Below, piece after piece: positions 22,346-32,799 of a stretch of 64,000 nucleotides of DNA. The position numbers and the translations under genes are program-made. How positions within the stretch are numbered: position 1 is the first letter of the stretch; each line of letters starts with the position of its first letter. The notes beneath the pieces are model-generated. The model saw only the letters and a list, made by a program, of their open reading frames with translations, had not been told where the DNA came from and made no database searches. This DNA comes from Enchytraeus crypticus (taxonomy: Eukaryota > Annelida > Clitellata > Enchytraeida > Enchytraeidae), in NCBI GenBank assembly GCA_905160935.1, contig CAJHZI010000535.1, positions 781,001 through 845,000 on the forward strand, read 5' to 3'.

Positions 22346-24780
22346 TTTGATAATAATAATAATAATAATAATAAAGGTTTAACGTCCGTTTCCTCATGCA
22401 GGGAAGATGTCAGGGACGTCCCCAACAGCACACATCACCACAGATCAATTCACCCAGACCAATCTGCAAAAGAAATGTGCTGAGGAGAAGTAAGGTCCCA
22501 AACGAAAGCCAGTCCGGTGATTAAAATATGGTCAGGGTAGATTGATTATGTCTATGGTGGGAAAACGTACGACTTAAGCCTGCTTGAGAATGTTGAAAGA
22601 GAAAAACAAGAGCGAAGATTAGCAGGTAAAGAGTTCCAGATTGTGGGTGCTACATAAGAAAAAGAACGCCTGCCCAATGATGTGAGAATATTTGGAACAG
22701 AGAGAAGATTGGCATCAGTGGAACGAAGTGAACGTGAGGGACGATAGAGAAGAAGAATTTCAGATAAGTAAGAAGGCTTGCCAAATCGCAGAGTTTTGAA
22801 AGTTAATAGAGCTATTTTATATTTTATGAGTTGATTAACAAGGAGCCAGTGAAGACTGCGAAGTAGATAAAGAGAGCGAAATTGAAGTCGAGAGGACTTG
22901 GAAACAACACGTGCAAGAGAATTTTGGACGTACTGCAAACGATTGAGAGACGAAGTAGGCAATCCATATAATAATGAATTACAGTAGTTGAGCTTTGAAT
23001 GAACTATAGAATTAGCAAGGATAGTGGCTAAATTTCTAGTAAGGGATGGGCGTATTTGCCTAATCTGACGAATCTGAAAGAAAAAAGCGCGACAAACAGA
23101 AGAGATATGGGATTTAAAGTCAAGGTTTTCATCAAATACGACTCCAAGGTTTTTGGCGGATCGAGAAGGTGAAAGAGCAAGATTCTAAAAATTAACAGAA
23201 TTATTAGCAATTTTATTTCTTTGCAAAGGAGTGCCAATTAAAAGGTATTCAGTTTTGGAGGAAATAACAGCAAGACGGTTAGCACAAAACCAGGAATAAA
23301 CATTGTCTAGAATGGATGAGAGATGAGCCAGTTTCTGATTTGAATCATGATTAGAAAAATAAATATACAGTTGAGTGTCGTCTGCATAGAAATGAAAATT
23401 TATGGAAGACTGAGCAAGCAGGTAGCTAAGAGGAGTGATATATAAAGAGAAGAGCAATAAACCTGACACTGAACCTTGAGGAACACCGCGTAGGAGGGGT
23501 AGTTCAGAAGAGCGATTTTTGACCAATAACAACCGATTGTGTGCGACATGAGAGATATGATGTGAGAAGGGAAAAAGCAGAATCAGAAATGCCAAAACAA
23601 GATTGAAGCCTATTTATTAGAATGCCATGGTCAATTGTATCGAAGGCAGCAGAGAGATCTAGAAGAACCAAGGCAGAAACCTGTTTATCTATAAGAACCA
23701 AGGCAGAAACCTACTCATGGCCAAACTAAGATCATTATGTTACGAAGAAGAGCGGTTTCAGTAGAATGGAGTTTTCTATAGGCAGATTGATAATGAGAGA
23801 GAGAGAAGGGAAGAATCAAGATGCGTGCATAACGGGTATAAATTACCTTTTCAAGAAGTTTAGAGATGAAGTTGAGATTGGAAATAGGACGGTAACTGCA
23901 AAGATCATCTTTTGGTAGATAAGGCATTTTTAGCAAAGGAGGTACAACTGCTTGTTTGAAGGCGTTTGGAAAGATACCTTCTGAGAGTGAGAGGTTGATT
24001 AAGTATGTAATAGGAGCAACTAAACATCATTACAAGATTTCAGTAATCGTGTAGGAATAACATCAAGGCAGCAAGATGAGTCGATTGAGCGAAGAATAAA
24101 ACTGCGCATTTCTTCCGGTTTAGCTGGTTCAAAACTAGAAAGTAGTGGTGGCTCAGGCATATTTACAGAAATGGTGTTGTCCATGTCAATAGAGTAGGAG
24201 GAAGATATATGTTGTGTGAGATCAAAGGCATCAAGTGCTGATAAAAAGAAGAAGAGTAATGGTCATCCGAATCAAGGTAGATGTTGTAATCACCCATAAT
24301 GATTAAATCAGTGGATGATGAGGCAATGTCTTCAAGACGTAAGGAAAAATCAGAAATGAAATTGGCTTTGGATAAAGAAGTTGGTCTGTAGACAATCAAA
24401 AAGAGACAGGATTTGGATTTGCATACAAGAAGGAATGACATATATTCAAAGGATAAAAATGGAGAACAGTTACAAACAGAAACAGAAAAAGTTGACCTAA
24501 AAATGGCAGCGATGCCACCACCACAACCAGAAGAACGACCGATATGTTGAATGGAATAGTCACGGGGAGTGAGAGAATTAAGGACAGTAGGTGGAGTATC
24601 TGGAGAGAGCCATGATTCTGTCAAAAACAGAATATCAATGGACTCGTCAAGAATAAACTGTTGAATGAGTTCAGGTTTGTTTAGGTTTCTTTGTGATAGT
24701 TGTGGCAGACCGAATATTGCGGCAGTTAGCGGACAGGTTAGAAACAGAAGAAACAGGTCCAGGATTCAACTCAACATCGC
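22346..24780 (-). mobile_element. L2/CR1-like LINE, decayed, with endonuclease and reverse transcriptase
   Basis: Minus-strand readings in order: endonuclease part TESWLSPDTPPTVL, GCGGGIAAIFRSTF and IIMGDYNIYLDS (24624-24163); reverse transcriptase YRPISNLNFISKLLEKV, ALVLLDLSAAFDTIDH, LLRGVPQGSVSGLLLF, FHFYADDTQLY; C-terminus SSLNRLQYVQNSLARVV and PTIWNSLPANLR ending 22552. Frameshifts separate five segments. The 3' end is AACGGACGTTAAACCTTTATTATT with a (TTA)n tail (plus 22349-22373). ORF1 and the 5' end are not found. It lies in the intron between gene 1 exons 2 and 3. Confidence 0.85.
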
Positions 24781-24954
24781 CTGCTAAAATTAATAGAAAG
24801 GTAAGAATGACGTTTAACTGTCGTTTAGACGTGAGATCGAGTGAAACCGAATGAAGATAGGATTTAGAAAAGTATGGCAGAGGTAAAGAATCAAGGCATT
24901 GACAAACGGAGGCATGCGGTATAGGTTTGTAAATGAGTTATAAGAACAAACCAT

Positions 24955-25140
24955 CACGATGATGACGTCACCCAACAAGGCTTCTAAAGTAGACTTAGAA
25001 TTCTCTTGTAGTCTCTTTGTACTCAGTCGTCATAGTGCGGTGTTTTGCTGTCTATTTTTACAGAGTCTGCAAGAGACGTCTCTGACATTGCATATTGGCG
25101 AGAAAAACGGACGCTAAATTCGTATTGATTGATTAATGAG
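24955..25140 (+). mobile_element. L2-like LINE 3' end fragment
   Basis: Reads ...TCTTGTAGTCTCTTTGTACT then GAGTCTGCAAGAGACGTC and AACGGACGCTAAATTCGT with an ATTGATTGATT tail. The same segment is seen at 54860-55140 and the AACGGACGTTAA motif at the ends of the L2 copies at 22346 and 49262. Confidence 0.65.
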
Positions 25141-25171
25141 CCCATTGCCTAGCTATCTACTTTAAAATTCG

Positions 25172-25174
<3 letters not shown>

Positions 25175-25237
<63 letters not shown>
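25175..25237. repeat. (TA)n microsatellite
   Basis: Pure TA tract of about 63 nt in the intron after gene 1 exon 2. Confidence 0.95.
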
Positions 25238-25243
<6 letters not shown>

Positions 25244-25493
25244 ATATTTAGGGTGGTCCCATCTATAATGGTGATTTTTAAAAATTATTTTTAAACTTTT
25301 TCCAACCCTTCATTTGGTTTCACTCACTGTAGGCTCACTTAAGTATCCGTGATATGCATATTTTTCTTAACCCATATGTACATCATGTCTTTTGAATAAA
25401 TTGCTAGCTATGTGTATAGTTATAAACAAACTATAGCTAGCAGACGTTAGACGGACTTCAGGCTTATCAGACTACTATCAGAATTTAACTTAC

Positions 25494-25733
25494 CTTTACA
25501 AGTTCTGGTTAAATCGAAATGATTTACTGTCGAGCTCGGGTTAGTTTGCGGGTTAGCAGTTGTGCCGTACCAGCAGCTGCTGTCGGCTGTGTTGAAGTCT
25601 ATGCCGGTACAGCTGGTTATGTCAATGCAGACCTGCTGACAACTGGCCTCCGTGTAGGACGTTAATCCAGTGTGTCTCGTTAGGCCGTTAGCATTTCTGC
25701 CCCTCTGAGGCAGCCATGTGTACGTGCACGACT
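25494..25733 (-). CDS. Gene 1 exon 2: PAN/apple-like domain 1
   Basis: An 80-codon exon with phase 1 at both ends (acceptor ATTTCAG, donor G|GTAAGT). It encodes ESCTYTWLPQRGRNANGL, then a central Cys-rich core (ASCQQVC ... SCTGIDFN ... SSCWYG) and closes with TVNHFDLTRTC. Six cysteines are spaced as in the other domains of the locus. The core C-x3-C ... C ... C pattern is that of PAN/apple modules. This is the most N-terminal domain after the signal peptide and is more diverged than the domains downstream. Confidence 0.8.
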
Positions 25734-25834
25734 CTGAAATATCCATTACGACTTTAGAGCCAAGCAATTCAAAGAGGTGTAACATGTGAACTATATTAAT
25801 ATGACGTAAAAGCTATGCTAAACAAGCTAATGTT

Positions 25835-25960
25835 AAAGTCACTTTCCTCACTCGAAAGCGATGCTAGTGACGGGCGACCCCAGGATTTCAACCATGCACT
25901 TACTGATCCGCGGTCGAGTATCTTAGAGATATCGCCACTGACTCGTCAATAAGTAAAACA
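25835..25960 (-). mobile_element. tRNA-derived SINE-like repeat S1 (minus copy)
   Basis: Minus strand: CCGCGGATCAGT, then GGTTGAAATCC (B-box-like), then CCCGTCACTAGCATCGCTTTC. Same order in plus orientation at 59205-59340; related heads at 26140 and 35370. It lies between gene 1 exons 1 and 2. Confidence 0.6.
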
Positions 25961-26139
25961 ATAATGATTATTAATCTGTCGTGCCGTTTTAATTATTTAA
26001 AATGTTTCATTGTCGTGCCATTTTCATTATTTATAATGTTTCATTAAGTTAGTCATATATTATAACATTTCAATTATTGTAATTAATTTTTATACTTATT
26101 ATTTGTTATTTAAATTATATGTCATTCAATTAATTAGGT

Positions 26140-26290
26140 TTTTGTATGAATATTGGGCTAGATTGCTGGCTGTTTGCAAGTTGTTCACCAGCGGATCAGT
26201 ATTTGCAGGGTTGAAATCCAATGCTCTACCTGTTACTGGAATGTAATCCAGCAGGAAAATGACGTTAAATTTGGTTGTAGATTTAATAAT
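26140..26290 (+). mobile_element. tRNA-derived SINE-like repeat S1
   Basis: GGGCTAGATTGCTGGCTGTT ... CCAGCGGATCAGT ... GGGTTGAAATCCAATGCTC, with a tRNA B-box-like motif, followed by ATGACGTTAAATTTGG. Confidence 0.5.
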
Positions 26291-26602
26291 TATATTTGAA
26301 TTTTAATGTTCAAATAGCATAGTGTGTATTGTAGTAATGTGAATGGATTTACATAAGAAAAAACGATTCCCGGTCGAAACCACAGACATTTAAACAACAG
26401 TAGCCTAAATGGGATAATGGATTAAACTTCTTAACGTTTTATAATAATTTAACATAATACATGCAGGCCTATATTATTTAGAATATAATATCTATTATTA
26501 TTTCTTAGTTACTATCGTGAACTCTAATATTACTACAATGTGTGGTTGACCTTTTCACTAATTTAATAAATAATAAATTAATAACAATTATTAAGAATTT
26601 AC

Positions 26603-26690
26603 CTTGACTTCGAACAATTTCGAAGCAAATGGTAGAAATCAGAAATATAGCGAAGATACTGCAGCCTTTTACCGACTGCGTCATCTTCAT
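26603..26690 (-). CDS. Gene 1 exon 1: signal peptide
   Basis: The 29 codons start MKMTQSVKG, followed by a hydrophobic stretch CSIFAIFLISTICF (about residues 10-23) and then EIVRSQ. This is a typical secretory signal peptide, although Glu at residue 24 is unusual near the end of the core. The exon ends CAA G|GTAAAT, phase 1, the phase needed to join the domain exon at 25733, and the junction codon becomes GAG (Glu). A second ATG two codons in (26684) could also be used. An in-frame reading extends upstream, but the hydrophobic core immediately after this Met favours this start. No similar exon lies closer to the first domain. Confidence 0.8.
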
Positions 26691-26781
26691 TATTTGTAAA
26701 ATTAGTTCAGTACAAGCTGCGGTAACTTCTAGTGTTGATGCGAAACTGTTTAAATACAATTTAAATCCAGCAATTTTAGTT

Positions 26782-26789
26782 TTTATATA
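26782..26789 (-). promoter_or_regulatory. Candidate TATA box of gene 1
   Basis: On the minus strand TATATAAA lies about 92 nt upstream of the gene 1 start codon at 26690. That spacing leaves room for a transcription start near 26755 and a 5' UTR of about 65 nt. The surrounding DNA is AT-rich, so a chance match is possible. Confidence 0.35.
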
Positions 26790-26999
26790 ATTTGTTAAAT
26801 ACAACAATGCAAATTAATAGTATTACTCTTCTAGTACTTCAAAATCTCTGACAGCTAAGGTAACCTAAGTGTGTTTAGGAGAGGTCAATCCTGATTGCAT
26901 TACTTCCACTAAGTCATGTGTATGTTAGTTTATCGACGTCGACATTGCTTTCGAGTGAGGAAACTGACGTTAACCTTAGCTTTACTCGGTTTTAATGAA

Positions 27000-28600
27000 G
27001 TCATTGGGACACTTGTGCTTTTTTAACAATATTTAGCTTAAAATTTTTCACATTATTTGTTTTCATTATAGCAAATGTTCAAAATTGTAATCATTTCAAC
27101 AGCAAATGAAAAATAGCTTTCTAAAGTTTAGAACACGCATTTGACCTATTTCACTACATGAACTTCATGTCGTATTAGATTAGATGCAATTGAATAGTAG
27201 TAATAATCATTATCTTCCCTTAAATTTCAATTTAGCTAGGGTCGGGATACGAATACACTTTTTACCATTCGTTATAGAAAATTTTGTTGTAATTTCTGGA
27301 GCCTAGCGCTCACCAACCGAATGCTCCCTGACATTGGTTTGAATCTTAGAATTTTGTCGCCTTTTACGAAACGTTCAGTCCATGACTGTTCTATTCTTCA
27401 ACAGCCAGTTATGACACCAGCTATCTAGCGTTCTCTTTAATTTCAAATGATTAATACATATTAACTCATTATAATAAATCAGATGCTACGTTCACCAAAG
27501 AGAATTTGCTGGAACCCATTCTACTTATTTAGAATTTCAGTCTGATAATTTCTTTATATCATATACCACTAAGAGTATATTCGTTGCAAAGAATGACTCT
27601 ACTCTGCTGTTACCCAATAAGACGAAACGCTAACTGTTAATTAATAGTTAGCGTTCTTATAACATCCATCAATTAGTAGGGTACTAAATTATAATGTGTA
27701 AATTATAAACTTAAAATTTCTCAAATCTGAACCGAGTTTTTGAAACTCAAGAAATCGTACGATCATTCACAGGTGCTTTGCAACATTATTTTGAATTTTG
27801 ATTAAAGTAGCTAATTACAATAACAAAAACTATGAGTGTTACAGTCATCTGTGAAACCATGGAGTAATATTTACTCAAATCCAAGCCTACGAGACAAAAC
27901 AAAAGGATCCAAAAGCGATGCAAAGTCGAAAGTTCAGAAAACTAATTCAAATAAAAATAAAAGATAGATTGAGTATTATTCTGAGTGTGCCATTAAATGA
28001 CGAAATCATTGCTAAAATTGATTATAGTATTAAGAATCTAAAACAATAAACTATTTTTTTGCTTTAACTATACAATATATTAACACTATTCACACGAATT
28101 ATTATAACGGCATCCACTTTAATTCTGATGCCCTGCTAACTGTGATATGACACATGCAACTGAAGAGATTTGGTAACAATTATGTCTGTAAGCATTATGT
28201 CTGTCATGCAAGTCAAAGGGTTTATTCGTCTTTCTTGTTTGTCTAGTACACCCCTACTACAGTACTTGTTTGTTCTTCGTGCAAGCTTCCGTGCGGTAAG
28301 TACAGAAGCCTTCAGTTGATGTCCCACATACTGCAACATTATTGAATGGACATGATTCGTGAGCAGGGGCTTAGGTTGGGAGATTATCAGCACTTAATTA
28401 TAGATATCTCGTTTAAGAACTCTGGTGCCGGGAATATCGTAGAGGGTAACTGGTATGAGCCCGGTGGGCGAACATAAATACTTGTAATTATTAGTCATCA
28501 TGGCTTCAAAAACAAGTTAAATTCATTTATTTGTAACACATAATAAGATGGAACTTCAGAGATTCTAAGAAATTTAAAAGTTATGGTGTGTATATATTAA
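27000..28600. other. Region between gene 1 and gene 2: no gene recognised
   Basis: AT-rich. Contains the 3' part of an S1-like repeat at its left edge (about 26925-27000), a near-perfect 30-nt palindrome at 27626-27655, and a minus-strand open frame at 28136-28393 that I do not recognise and do not call. Confidence 0.5.
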
Positions 28601-28603
28601 AGA

Positions 28604-28606
<3 letters not shown>

Positions 28607-28655
<49 letters not shown>

Positions 28656-28656
28656 G
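28607..28656. repeat. (TA)n microsatellite
   Basis: TA tract with one CA interruption. Confidence 0.9.
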
Positions 28657-28770
28657 CAAATATACATGTGTATGCACATTTATACATGTGTATATACATG
28701 TATATCTAATTTTATATTATATTACTTATACATAAATAGGCCTATGTATGTGCAAGTGTATATATATCTC

Positions 28771-29172
28771 TCTTAGTGCACTGCCCACTGGCAGGTCCAT
28801 GGTACACAACGCCTCCACTCTTTGTCTTCCGCCTTCCTCTTCATTTCGACATATGAGTGAGTCTTTAAATCATCTAACATACCTAATCTCGGCCTGCCCC
28901 TGCCTCTTTTTCCTTCCATTCTACCTTCTATGACCGCTTTTAATAGACCTTCACCCCTTAGAATGTGTCCTATCCATCTCTTCTTCCTATTTCTTAATAC
29001 ATTTATCAACTGTCTATCTGTGCCAACTCTCTCCTGAACTTCCTCATTTATAACCTTTTGAGTCCAGCTAATCCTCTCCATTCATCTCCAAATCCACATT
29101 TCCACTGCCTCCAGTTTCCTAATATCTTCCTTCCTTAAGGTCCATGTTTCACATCCATACAATAGCGTGGTG
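28771..29172 (-). mobile_element. LINE 3' fragment (family L-TA)
   Basis: Minus-strand reading from about 29166: CETWTLRKEDI..., then [60 protein letters not shown] and CVPWTCQWAVH. This is the best preserved C-terminus of the family, with an open frame of 102 codons at 28773-29081. The stem-loop CCTGCCAGTGGGCAG and GCACTAAG are followed on the minus strand by a short GA then TA tract. Confidence 0.85.
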
Positions 29173-29319
29173 TATATTATTACTATCGGGTAAACAGGAT
29201 AGTTTTCTCAGGGAATGACGCCCCCTGCCCGGTAAATGTCAGTCAAAGCTGAGGAAGGCATAGGGGGCCCACCTCGTCAAAAAGTATATCCCCCAAGAAA
29301 ATAATGGTGTATATATGTA

Positions 29320-29326
29320 GTATATA

Positions 29327-29392
<66 letters not shown>

Positions 29393-29491
29393 ATATATAC
29401 ACATGTATGTATACACACACACACACACATATATATATTATATATATATACATATATATATGTATATGTATAAATATATACATGTATATTT

Positions 29492-29541
<50 letters not shown>

Positions 29542-29555
29542 ATATATAAATTAGA
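29320..29555. repeat. Compound (TA)n/(CA)n-rich microsatellite
   Basis: Two long TA tracts (about 29320-29384 and 29499-29550) separated by TACATG and (CA)n variants. Confidence 0.95.
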
Positions 29556-31120
29556 TTTATATGAAATTTACCAACATATCTGCATTATTTTTCGTAGTTC
29601 ACTCTGGCACAGAGTTAAAAATACAGCAGTTAATAATTACATGGCATTACTAAGTTAATTGCAATATTTGCATTGAATGTATTAAGTTAAGATCAGTGAT
29701 AGTTCCACAATTAATTATCACAAGGAATTGAGTTACTTGAAGGCAACTGTAAACAATCTTGAAGAACCTCTACCTCTACCTCCTGTTTAGGCGCCAAAAT
29801 ATTGCAACTCGAAACAAAGATAGATTTTCCAAAGTACACAGTCCAAAAGATTTTACAAGTGCTATCTTGAAAAATAGAAACTGGCGTAAACTTAATTTTT
29901 TTTACCAGTATTTCCCAAGATATTGAAACCAAAGGTTGCATTGTTTATTGAGGTAATTCGTGAAGATATTGCGACTTGTAAGTAATCTTTTTCGTTCTTT
30001 GCAGTCACTTGTTAGAATATAACCAATATTAGCCTTTAAAATACCGACTTTTTACCTATTCAGGGACAAATTAATCATTATTCAACATTTCGTAATAGTT
30101 GTCTTATAATAATTTTCGTATTGAGGTGCAATTTTGTTTGTTCTTTTCTTCAAATTCGTGCTCTTTTGTCTGCGGATGACGGATTATGACTAATTGTCGA
30201 AGATTTCTTTTTTAAACACTTCTACCAGAACTATATCAGAGACGTATTGAACTATTGCGAATGAGTCAGCCCTGAACTGCTGCACTCACGCTTGCTCGGG
30301 GTAATTGTGGTTGCATAATGGTGCCCTGTTTTAAGGAGTCTCTTCAGTGATCGGTTATTGTTATAAATCTGTAATTCAGCAAAGCTATGCTACAAACTTT
30401 TCTATCACGACGAGTGACACAAAATACATGTGTAGAATGTATATGACTAATCGAATGGATTGATGCTTATGCGATATATACTTTAAAAAAATTAAATTTT
30501 ATGAATACATGCGGTTTCATTAATATATTCGTCAAAAATATTCATTTTGAATTTTGATTCATATTACAGCGATTTCAATTATTGCTTCAATTGGAATGCA
30601 TAGGATATAGGCCTACTTAAATAGTTGAACTTGCAAAATATTTAGTAAAATCAATTTGTTATCCAAGATTGCTCCTAGCACTGGTCAAACAGGTACGTAA
30701 GCCACAGCGATAATGATAACAAATATTTTAGTTAAACATTTAATATACAGTAAAGCTACATGTACTTCGTGCAATTAAACCAAATGGAAGAGATAACCAT
30801 TCAAATTTTGCTACGTAAGTTTCCATAATATATTGCGATAAGTTATTTATGATGTTAAACTTTTATTTAGATAAGCGTTAAACTTAAAAATATTCCATAA
30901 TTTCCAATTGGGTCTGTTTTTAAAACTCAAACTGCATAAGCTTCAATTAGCGCTGTTTGATAGTATTTAGAATATTTTACAATTCTTTAAGAAAGTCATA
31001 TAGTTTTCATTAAGAAGGCAATCAAGGTTTTTACTACATAATTAATTAATTATGCTACAAATTTCCTGACAAATTCTGCTGACACTGGTGCACATGATTC
31101 ATCAGTTCCTTAAGCTTTGA
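29556..31120. other. No gene recognised
   Basis: AT-rich sequence with only short, unconvincing open frames (for example 29711-29941, minus). No splice-bounded exon similar to the two genes was found. Confidence 0.5.
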
Positions 31121-31129
31121 AGAGAACAT

Positions 31130-31440
31130 AGGATATCAACAATCCTCCATTCTTTTCTTTCATCAACAATCCTAAAAATTACTTTCCATGAAGTGCTCAA
31201 TCGTCTCACATCTTTGTATATCGTACTGAAGTAAGTACGCCTGGGTCTTCCTCTTTTCATTTTTCCTCGGTTTGGCTTTCAATTAATTGCAGTCTTTGCA
31301 CATCTATCCCCAAGCATTCTCAATATGTGATCCAAGAACCTCAATCTTCTTTCAGAAACTATCTCATCTAATTTTCTTCGCCCAAACCTCTCAAGTACTC
31401 TTTCATTTTTCATTAGATACAAATAATGAATATTAAGTTT
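31130..31440 (-). mobile_element. LINE C-terminal fragment, second family
   Basis: Minus-strand reading from about 31420: ERVLERFGRRKLDEIVSERR, LRFLDHILRMLGDRCAKTAIN, a stop, then GKMKRGRPRRTYFSTIYKDV and ERKEWR. This is the usual C-terminal segment of reverse-transcriptase proteins (RRLRFLGH.LRM ... RGRPR ... W), distinct from family L-TA. Confidence 0.7.
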
Positions 31441-31844
31441 CTTCTAAGATATTTTTATTGAAAATAGTTTAGTTTGTGCTTTATTTTAATATTACTTTCC
31501 CAGGTTTCACAACATACCTCATGAAGAGGGTTAGTAAATACAATAAGTAATCCTCATAAAGATGATCAAATAACGTAACTTGTCAAGTATTGTGACCAAA
31601 TGGTTACAATCACTTACAATTCATCACGACAGCTTAACTTCAGCCATACTCAAGCATATTACCATTTCCATTTGTAGAACCACTCTCGTGTGTTCTACCA
31701 ATGCGCAGATCTGGGTAAATTTCTGAATTCACGTTCGGCTTTGAGACTCCAATAAACAGTCTTTCACCATCCATCAAATAATTTAGCTAAGAAAAAAACT
31801 ATGAATTACGCACACCGTCATACTTTCTACAGCTTAAGAGGAAT

Positions 31845-31960
31845 GTGAATTCGGAGTGGTATCCCTCTGCCTTCCTTAGTTCTTGTTTAGCCGCCTCTTG
31901 CGACACGTGCAATTTACAGTTGACCAATTATTCAGCGTCCCTTACATGCATATTACCGAG
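31845..31960 (-). mobile_element. R1-related fragment
   Basis: GCCTTCCTTA..TCTTGTTTAGCCGCCTCTTGCGACACGTGCA is the complement of the TAAGAGGCGACTAAG part of R1 (45780-45800) and matches 59780-59810. Confidence 0.5.
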
Positions 31961-32629
31961 AAATTCGTAAAGTAACGACACCCCTGTATTATTCGTAACA
32001 ATTTTAAAATATTTCATTGACCAACTAAACAAATGTCCTCGCTTCTCGATGAAATTCTAATATTCGAGAGAGATAACGTGAAAGCTAAGTTATAATATTA
32101 TCTAGAGGGACAATATTGATGATAATAAAAGACGATAATAGTGGGGATAAAGTATGATAATTGCAATAATAAGACTAAATCAATAACTCGATTGCGCTCA
32201 CGCACACTGCGTATCAATGACAAAAATTATTGAGCAACAAAATAGTACCAAAATAGCTGAAGCTTTAACGTGTTATATATATTATTTCAGAATCAAATTA
32301 GAGGAGAATTCAGAGGCACGAAAAGATTTAAATATGGAAAATTGTTGTTTGGTCAAGCCTTTAAAATTTTTGACAGGGAAGGAGGCGAGAGCCGTAAAGT
32401 ATTACACACGCCCCAAAATGTCTTCTGAAATCTGAAAACCAATCGATGTCTATTTCGCGGGGGCCAATTATGACGAATTCGTCATATAAAGTTCAGTACC
32501 TACTATAAGTAAGACGAGAATATGTGAAGCTTATATATGGTATATTAGATCATCTATTAAACGTTAACAGCATATGTCGCAAGTAGCGACAAGAAGTGCA
32601 AATAAGAAAAGAGGAAGGCGATTGGAAAC

Positions 32630-32790
32630 AACCTCAGAAGTCATTCTTCCCAATCTGTAGGCTACATAAAGCATTACTTTGTGTGAAAGGGGTAACTTCT
32701 TGATCTATGCAGTGCTCCTTGTGGAGCGTGAAAGTAGGCTCCGAGCATAAATATGTGCATTGGGTATGCCACTTTACGGAACATTAGAGG
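32630..32790 (+). mobile_element. R1 repeat copy
   Basis: GGAAACAACCTCAGAAGTCATTC, CAGTGCTCCTTGTGGAGCGTGAAAG and GTATGCCACTTTACGGAACA follow the R1 order seen at 45880-46090. Confidence 0.65.
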
Positions 32791-32799
32791 AGGTTATAC

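Larger units (their letters stand above)
1686..26690 (-). other. Gene 1: secreted multi-PAN/apple-domain protein gene (3' end outside window)
   Basis: Fourteen exons are placed on the minus strand: signal peptide (26603-26690), then domain or linker exons at 25494, 21215, 20546, 18696, 17608, 15876, 11966, 11415, 8834, 6413, 4267, 3562 and 1686 (low coordinates). Every exon has phase 1 at both ends apart from the first, which only ends in phase 1. Joining them gives 2914 nt of open frame with no stop at any junction (971 codons plus one base). It holds 11 six-cysteine domains and four Ser/Thr/Pro-rich linkers. No terminal exon is seen, so the gene continues below position 1. Introns are full of mobile elements. 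Known of the fold: PAN/apple modules bind proteins or sugars. The role here is unknown. Confidence 0.85.

Noticed and set aside
28136-28393. 85-codon minus-strand open frame
   Set aside because: Not recognised; no start, splice or family evidence.
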